Part shown: positions 1 through 10,874 of the stretch, piece by piece
Layout: each line of letters starts with the position of its first letter
Numbering within the stretch: position 1 is the first letter of the stretch
DNA from: Pseudoneurospora amorphoporcata
Lineage: Eukaryota > Ascomycota > Sordariomycetes > Sordariales > Sordariaceae
Reading direction: 5' to 3'
DNA length: 40,078 nucleotides
NCBI GenBank assembly: GCA_033297205.1
Contig: MU859133.1
Coordinates: 112,570 to 152,647 of the forward strand
Made by a program: the position numbers and the translations under genes
Notes under the pieces: generated by a model
Database searches by the model: none
The model's input: only the letters and a program-made list of their open reading frames with translations
What the model was told of the DNA's origin: nothing

Positions 1-95
1 TATTCTTAATTTAATAAACAAAAAAAATTAAAAATTTTTGGCCTTTTTTTAATTAACTTTAAAACTCTTTGGGGAACTATTTTTTTCGTAAAATT

Positions 96-128
<33 letters not shown>

Positions 129-143
129 AAAAAAAAAAAAAAG
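1..143. repeat. Low-complexity AT-rich end with C21/A24 homopolymer junction
   Basis: Bases 1-97 are AT-rich without an open frame. They are followed by 21 consecutive C (98-118) and 24 consecutive A (119-142), after which ordinary GC-balanced gene sequence begins abruptly. This looks like an assembly edge or a hard-to-sequence tract rather than a biological element. It removes the 5' end of the thioesterase gene to its right. Confidence 0.7.
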
Positions 144-183
144 TCACCAGGTTCACCAAGACGTGACTGACTCATGGAACTAG

Positions 184-760
184 CTCCGGGTCACGGGTGC
201 CACCGACGGCAAAGTCAACTTCGAGCTCGACATCTCCAAGGACCACACCAACCGTCTGAAGATCATCCATGGCGGAACCATTGCCAGCATGGTTGACCTC
301 GGCGGCTCTCTAGCCGTGGCGTCCAAAGGACTCTATGCCACCGGTGTATCGACGGATCTGAACGGTATGTTCCACCCTTCGCCGAAACTTCATCCATGGC
401 TGGATCTGAGTTGTTTGTCTCTCGCGAACGATGCTAACCTGTTAACGAAACGTAGTTACCTACCTTAGTAGCGGTGGGAAAGTAGGCGAGAAGATCCTCG
501 GAACCGCCGTGTGTGAAAAGAGTAAGTTTTTCCACATCCTCGCGTTATCATTAAAATCTTAACAGGACTGACCTCGAGAGCAACAATAACCAGTCGGCAA
601 AACCCTCGCCTACACCACCGTCACCTTCCACAACCAAAAGGGTGAACTCTGTGCCCGCGGTAGCCATACCAAGTTTGTCACCCACGCTTGGAATGCACAG
701 AAAACCGAGCTGTTTACGCCTCCGGAGGGAGCTGTCATTGCTGAGGATGATGTGGAGTGA
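184..760 (+). CDS. PaaI-type hotdog-fold acyl-CoA thioesterase, 5' partial
   Basis: Exons 184-364, 456-521 and 594-760 (TGA at 758-760) join in frame and give 137 residues. The first visible exon follows a branch-like CTGAC and a TAG acceptor at 181-183, so at least one upstream exon with the start codon is missing. The protein carries the hotdog-fold signature HGGTIASMVDLGGSLAVAS near visible residues 30-48, followed by strands such as KTLAYTTVTF and KGELCARGSHTKFV, typical of the 4HBT/PaaI family (ACOT13-like). Such enzymes hydrolyse acyl-CoA thioesters. The HGG residues and the Asp of MVDLGG fit the family's active-site region. The substrate cannot be read from sequence. The gene converges on the HVA22-family gene. 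Joining across introns is by inspection. Confidence 0.8.
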
Positions 761-1617
761 AGAGACAGAAAGCCAACATAGACATGGGTGCGTATACATG
801 TACATACATCTATTGCTAACCTGGAGCGAGCCATGTTTCGTCTCTGCGTTCGTTTTCATTCAATACCCCCTTCGAGCTCATAGAAAGATACCCTTGAAGC
901 GCATCTATCTCACTCTGGCTTTTGCATTCCTTGCTCGGCTTAGGTATGGAGGGGGGCACATGGGATTTGCATTATGATTTTCCAGCAGAGAGTTCAGTAC
1001 CTGCTCAAAACCTCGCGGCGAGCAGAGGATTTGGTTGTCTGGACTGGGGGGTTTTGTCACCAAGCGTTTCGCACTTGTGGCAGAGTATAAGGAGGCTACT
1101 ATTGCCTACCCTGCACTTTCTTTACTAACCCTGTATTTCCCGTGTCCCACAATAAGCACGCACTTTAGGGCATTTTGAGTTTAAATCTTGTGTCTTGCCC
1201 GTAAGATAGACCGGAGTTATCTCCCATCCTCCACAGGTACGTATTATGGTTGACATTTGCATGCTCGGATATCGCAAAGAGACAAAGCTGACACGAACAC
1301 GGGGTACTGGATCCGGGCTACCTCTATCCCAAGCGGGATCAATTGAAGCAAAGCTGGTAGATGGCTTGGATGGCTTGCTCAAATTTGGTATGCCCAAAGT
1401 CTCGCCTACCTACGATTGCCCTTTGTAGCAAACGGGGGCCTAGCCCCGTTCCCAAGCCTTCTTCAGTCAAGAGTTAATTTGGCATTTTAGTCCTTTCCAG
1501 GATGACTCTATCCCAGGGTCACCATATGTGACGGCATCCCCAACCCAGCAAATTTTGTACACACTTTTCCTCGAGGTTGTAGCTCAAAACAGCACAACTA
1601 GTTGCCATCGTCGTCGT
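761..1617. other. Intergenic region between convergent genes
   Basis: This 857-bp stretch between the thioesterase stop and the stop of the minus-strand HVA22-family gene should hold both 3' UTRs. I see only short, unconvincing open frames and no RNA gene or repeat. Confidence 0.6.
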
Positions 1618-2939
1618 CTACTTCTCAACTCCAGTGCTCTTAGCAGCTGTACCATCTCCACCACCACTACCCCAACCAAACCAACCGCTGCTTCCCTGGG
1701 TATTCGGCGCCGGCCTATGCCTCAGCCTCCTGCCATTCTCATCCGTAATCTCCTCCTCGCCGCTCTCGGCCTCGAGCTTCTCAAAGTCCGCCTCGGACCG
1801 GTTACGGCTCAAGCCGCCCCCGCTCACGCTGCTGTGCTCGCTTATGGAGCGCGAGTCCCTACCGCTGCGAGAGCCCTGCCAAGGGTTGCCACCAACACCC
1901 GAAGCGAGTCCAACGTCGGCACCGTCGAAGCTCAAGCCCGGCACACCCCTGCCACCGGTCTGCTGCTGGTTGTTGAGTTGAGAAGCCTCGCGGTCGAGCG
2001 CGTTAAGAACCGTGTTAAGACGCTCGCGCTGGGCTTCGATGAAGGACATGCGCGCGCCCACGCCGCGGATGGAGTCTGGGATGAGGCTGGAAGCGCCTCC
2101 TGCTCCGGTGCCTGGGGTGGGGGTAACATCGCGGTCGTACTGGTTGCCGGCGGAGCCCTTGTTGTAAGCGTTGCTGGCGGCGCTGACGGCCGAGGACAGG
2201 AAGCTGTAGAAGTCGGTGCCAAGGGCGCCGCCCGCTGCGTTATTAGCGCCGCCGGGGCGAGCAGCCGGCAGGTTAAACCGGGCGAGGAGGGATTGGGTGT
2301 AGGACTGCGCGGTCTGGGAGCCGCCAGCGCCAGCACCGTAAGAGGCTGAGGCGGCTTCGGGCGGCGACGGAGGCATGCCGAGGACTTGGGTCCTGACGTA
2401 TTCGATGGCTTGCTTGAGGTAGGCGAGACCGGCGGCCTTGAGACGCTCGTGCGCCGAGGCAATGAAGTCCTCGATTTGGCCCTCGTTTGCCTCCAGCCAG
2501 GGGTCGATGTAGGTCTGGTAGATAATGCGGGCGCCCTGGGTTTGGGGAAGGACCAGGTAGAGGAGGAAGAGGAAGCGGGCGAAGGCGTAGAAGGGGATCC
2601 TGATGCAAAAAGGATGTGTCAGAATAATGGCCAGAGAAGCCAGGGGCTGCCTTGGAGGTGAACTTACCACACCAGGAACCAACCAATCCACGACTCAACG
2701 AGGACAATGAAGGAGATGACGACCCAATACATAAGCCATGGCGTTAACTGGGCGGGATCCGAACTTTTGAGAGCCTTGTAACTGGCATAGACGGGGAAAA
2801 GAAAAGAGGCGACGGAGCTGTTTCGCGATACACCTTGTGTTAGTCGATAGTCGCATCAAACGGTCAGACAGCGGGACAGGGCAAAACTGTGCATGGAGGA
2901 CATAACGTACGAGAGAAGATTGGGCAAGATGTCGAACAT
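1618..2939 (-). CDS. TB2/DP1/HVA22 (Yop1/REEP-like) ER-shaping membrane protein
   Basis: Three exons, 2939-2911, 2817-2668 and 2599-1618, give 386 residues beginning MFDILPNLLSSVASFLFPVY. Introns 2910-2818 and 2667-2600 have GT-AG ends and are needed to place the hydrophobic N-terminus in frame. Residues from about 8 to 90 form the TB2/DP1/HVA22 domain, with hydrophobic hairpins, SYKAL, a WLMYWVVISF stretch and PFYAFARFLFLLYLVLPQTQGA. Family members shape tubular ER and vesicle traffic. The amphipathic stretch after it (YIDPWLEANEGQIEDFI) is also typical. The remaining roughly 270 residues are Gly/Ser/Ala-rich and probably disordered, with an acidic patch near the C-terminus. The protein is far longer than Yop1 itself (about 170-180 residues), so it is probably the longer REEP3/4-like fungal paralogue. 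Confidence 0.85.
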
Positions 2940-5900
2940 GCTGACAGCAGCCTTTGTTCCCGGTGAGACCGGGAAACGGGAAGTCGTAAAGGTAGCAGAC
3001 CGTTGGGTTGTCGAGTCGAGTCTCGTTTGGCGAAGATGGTTGCTGTCGTCAAGGGGAGGAGGGACTGGGGATTGGGCGCAATATGCAGTCAAGATGTTGT
3101 CACGGAACAAATCGAGAGGAAAACGTTGAATCCGAGATCGGGGTGACTAGGTAAGTTGCTCTATTTGGATGGTGAGGAAAAGGAGAAAGAGGTGGATCGT
3201 CGTTGTGTAGAGGTAGCTGCTTCAGATGTTCGTATGATGAATGAGGTAATAGGCTGTGAATAAGCCAACGTAAGTCTCCATCAGCAGATGTGGAAACCCT
3301 GTTGACGCAAGGCTACCCTTTTGTTTAACAGGCACGGGGTTCGGCCAGCTGAGGTGTGCTGAGCCAAAGCCTGGGGTAACTACCTCTACCTAACACCTGG
3401 CTGCCGTTTGGGAGTAGTGGAGGTGACCTTTTGGTGCCCAATCGATCGAGTTTCAAACAGCAAGGCTTCCACGGGTAGCACCGCCAAAAGAGCCCCGAAA
3501 GGTCCCCATCTTGGGCTCACACGATAAAGGGCGATAAGGCGGGACTGCGGGAAGCCCCACCATTGCCCCACCTTCAACCCCGGATTTGCAACAGAGCCCA
3601 TAGGTCATAGTATTTCAACTTTCCTGTCTTCCACTGCAGCCTCTCTTCCACAACATTTAAGTTCCTCTGTCAATGTCATCCAACTTCAACTCAGTCGTAC
3701 TAATGCTCATACCGTTTCTCGACATGTACCTCCAAGTACTTGTTTTCTTCGTACCGACTCTGATATCGTTGCCCAGTGTCTCGCCAACGATATTAGAGAC
3801 ACCCGAGACACCACAACTTAAACCTCGGGGGTGGCTACTACTGGGATTCCGATATTCACTTAAAGCCTTATTCTCGGAAACGTGGTTTTGTTTCGAGGGC
3901 TCGTTGCCTCCTTTGACCTTTGCAAGCCTTGCCGGTCAATAACGCATTTGCTGGTTCCTCAGCTGTGACCAAGACTCTAAGTACACCAAGTCTTTGTTCC
4001 GGTACGACATAAAATTCAGCAAGCCCCTACAGATAATTAAAGCGGTTTACTGTATTTTTTCTTGGGTCTTCAACTGTTCCCATGATGATCGTTCCAATGC
4101 CCGGCCGACACCTTTAGAGGTACACTACGAAAACGGCTCGATGACCAAACGACGGCACCACGACTCTTCGGCTTTTCTACCTACTAAATCTACCTATACG
4201 TCTGCCGGCATTTAAAAGGTTAGCGCGGTGAAATGTCAAAGTGACGATAACCTTAACCTTCATACAAACGATGGCCGCTTTTCTCACATCTAACCCCCCT
4301 GAATCTTGTGGGCTGGCGGTACCAAGCTAACAAGTTAAATGCCTGCAGAGGTCTATCTCCCAAGCCAAACTCGACTATCCGACGTCACAGCGTACTGCCA
4401 TCCAAGAGACATCATGGTATCGCCTCAACTTGAGCACCATGTGGTCATGTTACAGTACATGCGGCTCCGCGGCAGGTGCCCGCTTTAACAAAGATTCACA
4501 TCGTCTGGAACATCGTCTGCTAACACCATCTCAGCGGTACCCGGGGATCTGCAAGGGGCTCAGTCCAATCCGGGAACCAGTCATTCAAGTTATGAGACCA
4601 ATCGCGCACTATCGAAACGACCGCCTCACTGGACCGGAACGGCATGATATAGAGCAGGCCGGCTGCACTGCCGCCGTCTAAGTGTCGTTTCGGCATTGGT
4701 CAAGCTGTGTAACGACCGGATTCTCTAAAGTTGTGTGGCACGAAACTCTTCAAATTGTCAGGCCGGTTATAGGCAGAGGCGAGCAAATATATCGCCCTGC
4801 TTTTGCCTCGGTCACTCCAAGTACCGCGATCCACACCCGGTGCCCAGATACAGTTCATGGTCGTCCAGCGCCATATAAGGGCAGCCGATATCCAGAAACA
4901 CTCATGTTCCTGAGTTTCCAGTATGCAAAATCACGGGGATCAACACGACAATCCATCCAATGATACAATTTTGACAGACAAAACAACTTGTTCTGGGAAA
5001 GGGGGCTGAGTGTCTTGGAGAAATAGCCGGCATTGACGGATATTGTCACCCGATCGGCCTCTATCGTCGGTACCTATCTCTGACCTTGGTACGCCGGAAG
5101 ACAGCAATAGGAAATCCAGACGACATCTCATTACAGAAATGCTGTTGTCAAGCAGCAATCGAGGCCTCGCCCCCTTTTCCAACTTGGACCCAACTTGCTC
5201 GCCGAGATCTTGGCTTCTGACTTGGACACCCCGGATACGAACGAGCCTCGACTTAAGCATCAACCAAGAAGCTTCTTTCTCCACGACTCCACAAGTGTTG
5301 AGGTTGGCCAGCTCAGCCTACTACTGTAAGTATGACCACGAGAAAAGGGGCAAAGTTATGCTTAAAGATTTATCCCGCCGGGCCCGCCCACATCCCGGCA
5401 ATGCTACCATTGGCTGGTTCTTCCTCGGACACCCCCAGGCTTGCTAAGATCTTAGTGTGAGCCAAGTTGGACGTGACATGGACCGGTCCAGATTTCTGGG
5501 TTGGCGAGGCGAGCTAGGTTGCTTTCCAAGCCAACAGGATCCACGACGGCTTTTGTTTCCCAACCCCTAGAAAGACAGAGCGTACGTAATCGTTTTTGCG
5601 ATGCCAACCAATCCGAAAAAGGGGCAGTACGCCATGACGGATAATGAACCTCATCGAGATGGTTGTTCAACACCCACGAGTGTCAAGTGTCAACTCAAGA
5701 GGCCAGTGTCAGTTGTGATACCGGGCCAAGGGAACCTCTACTGTTGTCAAACAGAGGTCTTCTAGCGAGTATTGTCTTCAGCTGTCGTCCCTTTTCTCGT
5801 TGCTGCAGGACACTATTCACCTATCGATCAAAACACACAGCCAGGCTAGTGAAAGTTGTAGCTTAATGTTCAAGTTGGGGAAAGGCCCAGGCACGTCGAA

Positions 5901-7445
5901 TTTTGGGCTTCCAGCGGCAAACACAAGTTGCAGCAGTCTCTACTGTAGTCACATGAGGTTTCCCTTCTCGTCCATAGCGCACCGTGCTTGGACAAGCATT
6001 CCCTGTTTTTAGCGTCCAGGTTCTCTCATTACAAAGCCATCACAAATGGTCGTCCTAAAAATGCGGCCCAGCCCAAATTTTGTCTCAACAGTGGATTCTT
6101 CGAACGTTGGAAGTGGAGTTGTTGATGAAAACGAGGGTCGTGGGTTGGCATCCACCCGGTGTCCTTGCCGAGCCCCGGTCCGTCAGAGTCGGATGCGGGG
6201 AGCCAAGCGGCGCCAAGGTTTCTGGGGAAGCACCAAACTGGAGAGTGCTCCAACCTTGACCAATTCCCCAATTGCCACCGTGCATTTCAACTCGGTACGC
6301 TAACCGGAATCGGAAAACACTCCCGCAAGCCGGTCATTAGCTTATTTCTTTGCCCGGGGCTATGAACGTTTTGGAGACATCTTCTTTGTGCCCAATTGTG
6401 GGGGAAGTGCGGAGCACGTCTGGACGCGGTCTGCTTTGTCGACATGCTCTGGACTTCAATGAGTGGGCTACCGAGCGGAGGCGCTGTGGATTTGGAGACT
6501 GGCCCTCCCCATGGGGTAGTGGACTTGCCTCTACGGGTCCGTATCGACCCAGGATTTTGGGGAACCTTTGACAAAACATCAAAAAATAACGACCGGTTTC
6601 ATTGGCCAAGCATGGCTTTGATGGAGCTTTTCATTGCTTCTCATCGACGGCATCCGCTCGACGCACCCTCCTCCCAGATCTCCAACTTTCCCTTGGCACG
6701 CCTGGTTACAAGTGCCATGCGGGGGACGGGAAACGAGAACCATGGGTGTAAGCAAAGAAGACAAATCTAGCGCTTTGTTTGGTCAATCTCATGCTCACAC
6801 CCAGCTACGTCCTGGGACCTGGGACCTGAGAACTGATGAACAGGGGAGAACGAGTGGGGATGGGAGAGCATACCTCTACGGTGCTCCAGACCCAGCACAC
6901 CTGGATCCCACGATCCGTTTTGACGAAGCGAGGTTGGGGGGAACGTTGACTGGATGCGGAGCTACCCATGTGGTTGGTACTCTCGATGAGAATGTACACC
7001 ACCACTACGATGCGTGTTGTGTCACCGTGAATGATGATAGGCTTGGACCCCTGCTGCTTGGCCTCTTGGAGGTGCACTTCAAGCTCAACCTAACCAGCTT
7101 GGCAGTTATCGAGAAGGATTCCTTTTTCTGACCGCATCAGATAGATCCTTCTCGGTATCCATGCCGGCAGCTCCTTCGTGCATCTGACTTACAGGTACAT
7201 TACGTCGGCCCTCCCACGCCTTAGCCGCCCTTATATCCTTCATTGTTCATCATCAACTTCCACATCGTCACCACCTCTCTTCCTCTCGACACCTTCAACT
7301 CTTCCACCACTGACCTCACTCATACAACGTCGCCGTTGAGTGTCTCACTTTCCACCCATCAGGTTACCGGCCTTTTTTTTCTCTTCCTTTCTCTAGCACC
7401 CAAACCAGCTTCTCCTCATCGATATCACATCAGTCAGCCTTCACA
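2940..7445. other. 4.5-kb gene-poor intergenic region
   Basis: This region lies between the divergent HVA22-family and MFS genes. The short open frames present (up to 165 codons at 6634-7131) resemble no family I know and are not supported by splicing or codon pattern. The sequence is not TpA-rich like the RIP-type region at the right end. Bases 7230-7445 are pyrimidine-rich and CA/TC-rich, as expected for the promoter and 5' UTR of the MFS gene. Nothing else is recognised. Confidence 0.5.
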
Positions 7446-9223
7446 ATGGTCGCCGGAGTATCGGAAGGGATGTCCTCGGAAAAGAAGAGGCAGTCTTTCT
7501 CCGAGTCAGACACCAAGGAAGGGCATTTCGAAAATGCTCCGGGCGCGCACTTCAGTGCCGAACGGGGCCAGGCCGCAACTGACATGTAAGTCGCTTACCC
7601 TGATGTGGTCAACACTTGGCCTTCATTCTCCGGTAGGACGACTGACGGGCTGACCTTCTTTCGACAGTAACGGCAATCCCCTCGTGGAAGTGGATCCAAT
7701 TGCCGAGAGAAAGCTCCGACGAAAAATCGATCTCTATGTCGTACCGACGGTTGCGATTCTTTACCTATTCTGCTTCATTGACAGAGCCAATATTGGTGAG
7801 CAACCAGAACACCCCCCAGAATGATGAAGGGCATATGGCTTACGATATTGGACACTAGGAAACGCGAAGCTCGACACATTAGAGAAGGATCTCCACCTAC
7901 ACGGATACGACTACAATGCCCTGCTATCCATCTTCTACGTCGGCTACATCCTCTTCGAGATCCCAGCAAGTATCTGCTGCAAATGGATGGGCCCAGGATG
8001 GTTTCTCCCGCTGACCTCGCTCGGTTTCGGACTCATGTCCGTCTGCATGGCCTTCGTCCAAAACTTCTCTCAGGCTTGCGGTGTTCGTTTCCTTCTTGGG
8101 GTTTTCGAGGCTGGCATGATGCCCGGAATCGCCTACTATCTTTCCCGCTGGTACCGTCGATCCGAGCTCACCCTCCGTCTGTCGCTGTACATCGTCATGT
8201 CTCCTCTGGCCGGTGCTTTCGGTGGCCTCTTGGCGTCTGGCATTCTTAAGCTCGACCACTTCGGCATGCTCCATGGATGGAGAATGATCTTCGGTATTGA
8301 GGGCATCGCTACTATTGGGCTGTCCCTCATCGGTTTCCTTACCCTCACCGACCACCCCGCGACCGCCAAATGGCTCACCCAGGAGGAGAAGGACCTTGCA
8401 ATTGCCCGTGTAAAGTCGGAGCGTATCGGCCAAACCGAGGTCATCGACAAGATGGACGCCAAGAAGCTCAAGCGCGGTATCTTCAACCCCGTCGTCTTCT
8501 TCACCGCCTTCACTTTCCTCCTCAACAACATCACCGTCCAAGGCCTCGCCTTCTTTGCCCCTACCGTCGTCGCCACCATCCACCCGGAAAAGAGCATCAT
8601 TCAGAAGCAGCTGTTGACCGTCCCGCCTTACATCGTCGGGGCCTTCTTCACCGTCCTCATGCCTCTCATCAGCCGCCGGCTCGATCGCCGCCAGATCGTC
8701 ATCATTGCCTGCTGCCCGCTCGTCATGGTTGGCTACATCTTGTTCTTGGCTACCGAAAACCCGACGATCAAATATGGCGCCGCTTTCCTCGTCAGCACTT
8801 CCATCTTTGCCGGTGGTCCCTTGACCAACTCCCAAGTCAGCGCCAACGTCGTCTCCGACACTGCGAGGAGTAGCGCTATCGGTTTCAATGGTAAGCTAAC
8901 CCACTGGACACTCACGCCACCTCCCTTTTTGCCTGCTCTTATAGAAGCTAACTCTGTCACTAGTCATGCTGGGCAACATCGGCGGTCTCATCTCCACCTG
9001 GTCCTTCCTCCCCTCCGACGCGCCCAACTACCACATCGGCAACGGCATCAACCTCGCCGCGTCCGGCGGCACCCTCGTCATCGCCCTTTGCCTGCTTATC
9101 TGGATGAAGAGGGACAACGCCAAGCGCGAGCTGCGCAACGCCGAGGAGGAGCTGATGGGCATGTCGCAGCAGGAGATCCAGGATCTGGATTACAAGCATC
9201 CTGGTTTCCGGTGGAACCCTTAA
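7446..9223 (+). CDS. MFS permease, anion:cation symporter type (Dal5/Tna1-like)
   Basis: Exons 7446-7585, 7668-7795, 7859-8890 and 8964-9223 join in frame to 519 residues. The ATG sits in a CACAATGG context. After a hydrophilic N-terminus, the first membrane segment reads VVPTVAILYLFCFIDRANIGNAKL. This is the strongly conserved start of the ACS family (allantoate permease Dal5, nicotinate permease Tna1 and relatives). A second hallmark is GYILFEIPASI with a Lys-containing loop, followed by RFLLGVFEAGMMPGIAYYLS. About twelve membrane segments and a central cytoplasmic loop with the TDHP...WLTQEEKDLAIARV motif are visible. The protein should import a small carboxylated organic anion by proton symport at the plasma membrane. 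The exact substrate (allantoate, ureidosuccinate, nicotinate, pantothenate or other) cannot be told. Confidence 0.9.
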
Positions 9224-10740
9224 GGTGTTGGTTTTCTATAGGAAAAGGGAAGGGAATGGCCGGAAAGGGAAGGACTTGGTGCCCTCTTTGGAGGGGTCGG
9301 TTCGGTTGCACAGCAGAAGCAGCTACCGATTATATACCTACTGAGATCCGAACTGGAGGGGATACACAAGGATGCCTCGAGGGATGGGTGGATGATGTTG
9401 ATGATTATGAGATGAATACCCAAAGCAGACAGATGATGCTTTTAAAAGGCAAACATTTTAAATAATGATTTTCAAAAACCATGTACCTTGCTGTGCTACA
9501 CATGCTTACTTGCACTTTTGTCCAATTTGCCCCGAAGCCGAACGGTTCCTTTTTCCCAGTAAAGACCCCTAAATGATTCCTGCATGACAACGGCGCGGGA
9601 AGCTCGAAGGTCCCTTGCCAACCACAAGCGAGATCCTTCTGCTAGCAGCATGGCACTTCATCGATCTCACCCAGCAGGGGTTCGTGTTGACCAATAGCCG
9701 TATCAGGAGTCGGCAGGAGAAGATTCGAGCGTGGAATAAGCAGAGAGATTCACGAATGTGATGGAACTTTGGGCGCGGCCAGCACGGGAGGGTTCCTACG
9801 GTATTGCGACACGAAGGACAGCTGAAGGTGCGGTATGCAGATGTACCTTACAAGGAAGATTGGGGATAAAGGGACAAAGAGCATCTTTTGTGCTTACTCC
9901 TTTTTGTGTCACCCTTATCTGGAATGGCATGTGAAGGACTGGATTAAGAACCGATGAGGCTACCTACCATTTCCTTAGGGGCATCCATATGCATGGTACC
10001 TTTGCTTCAGCCATCGGATCCTTTTTCTTTTCGAGGTGAGGGCTTAAGTATTGATAAACGGGCACTCATTGAAAAACTGGGCGAAAATCATTCAATCAGT
10101 GACTGTACAATTTGTAACCAGAATTTGTATCGACCAACACGGCCGTTAAGATGTAAAAGTCTTCCCTATAGGAAGCGCTGATATTTCAATCGGAGAATCA
10201 ATATTTGAAGACATTGAGGCTTACGGCTCAAGTAACTTGTGCTCCCTCAGCTCGCGCAACTTGCTATGAGCCTTATTCACATTACACAACAGCTTGAGAG
10301 GTGATAATATCATGGAACTGCGATTACTCACGTCAAACATTAGTCTGGGGTAGGTGAGCTTCAGTCCAGTCAGTTATCGTAAAGAAAGGATTCGGTGAGA
10401 AAACACTTCATGATATTTCTGGATCAAAACATCAAGGACGTAGGTCAGGTAACCAGAAAACGGCGTGTAAGATGCGCAAAAGCTGCCTGCACGGGTATTT
10501 CCTCCATGCCATCAAAACCAGCTCCGAGTTTTATCGCCTCAAATGGCTTCAAGTTTGCGACCCTTGAACAAAAGCAGCCACTCACTGCAAGTGAAAAAGT
10601 TAAGGTACATACGACGATACTCTTTTCAAGCTTCCCACCCCCCGCCCTCCTGCGTCTCTAACATTTAAACTTTCTCTTACTTCTCGTACAAGAAGGAGTC
10701 CTCTAGGTAGTGCAAGAAGGGAATGAAGTGAGTGTTTCCA

Positions 10741-10773
10741 AAAGAGAAAAAAAAAAAAAGAAAAAAAAAAAAA
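10741..10773 (-). terminator. Pol III T-run terminator behind the tRNA-like gene
   Basis: The plus strand shows two A runs of 13 and 13 bases separated by single Gs. Read on the minus strand they are T runs starting three bases after the tRNA 3' end. Runs of this length are more than sufficient for Pol III termination. Confidence 0.6.
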
Positions 10774-10776
10774 TCG

Positions 10777-10874
10777 TGGCCCGCCCCTGAGTTGAACCGG
10801 GACCTTCCGCCCCGCTATAGAAAAGAGTCGCGGGAGAAATTAACGGAGTGTGCTACCCATTACACCAACGGACC
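10777..10874 (-). tRNA. Probable intron-containing tRNA gene or tRNA pseudogene, isotype unresolved
   Basis: On the minus strand a 7-bp acceptor stem can form between GGTCCGT and GCGGGCC (with two G-T pairs), followed by a discriminator A. The D arm GTGT-AATGGGTA-GCAC pairs fully and matches the A box TGGTGTAATGGG. The T arm around GGTTCAACTCA matches the B box apart from one stem mismatch. The anticodon arm is interrupted: CTCCG and CGGA flank about 34 bases that contain a CCCGC/GCGGG hairpin, as expected for a short intron. A long T-rich run directly downstream (10773-10741) would terminate Pol III. The body resembles eukaryotic tRNA-Gln, but the loop reads TTAATT after the 5' stem, so no Gln anticodon is evident. 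It may be a decayed copy. Confidence 0.6.

Noticed and set aside
1528..2349. 273-codon plus-strand frame opposite the HVA22-family gene
   Set aside because: It is an Ala/Val/Gly-rich antisense shadow with no motif.
6634..7131. 165-codon frame in the gap before the MFS gene
   Set aside because: No family resemblance, mixed composition, and no splice partners with conserved sequence were seen.
7924..8835. 303-codon minus-strand frame opposite the MFS gene
   Set aside because: It is an antisense shadow with Asp/Glu/Gly-rich translation. The plus strand encodes a complete transporter.
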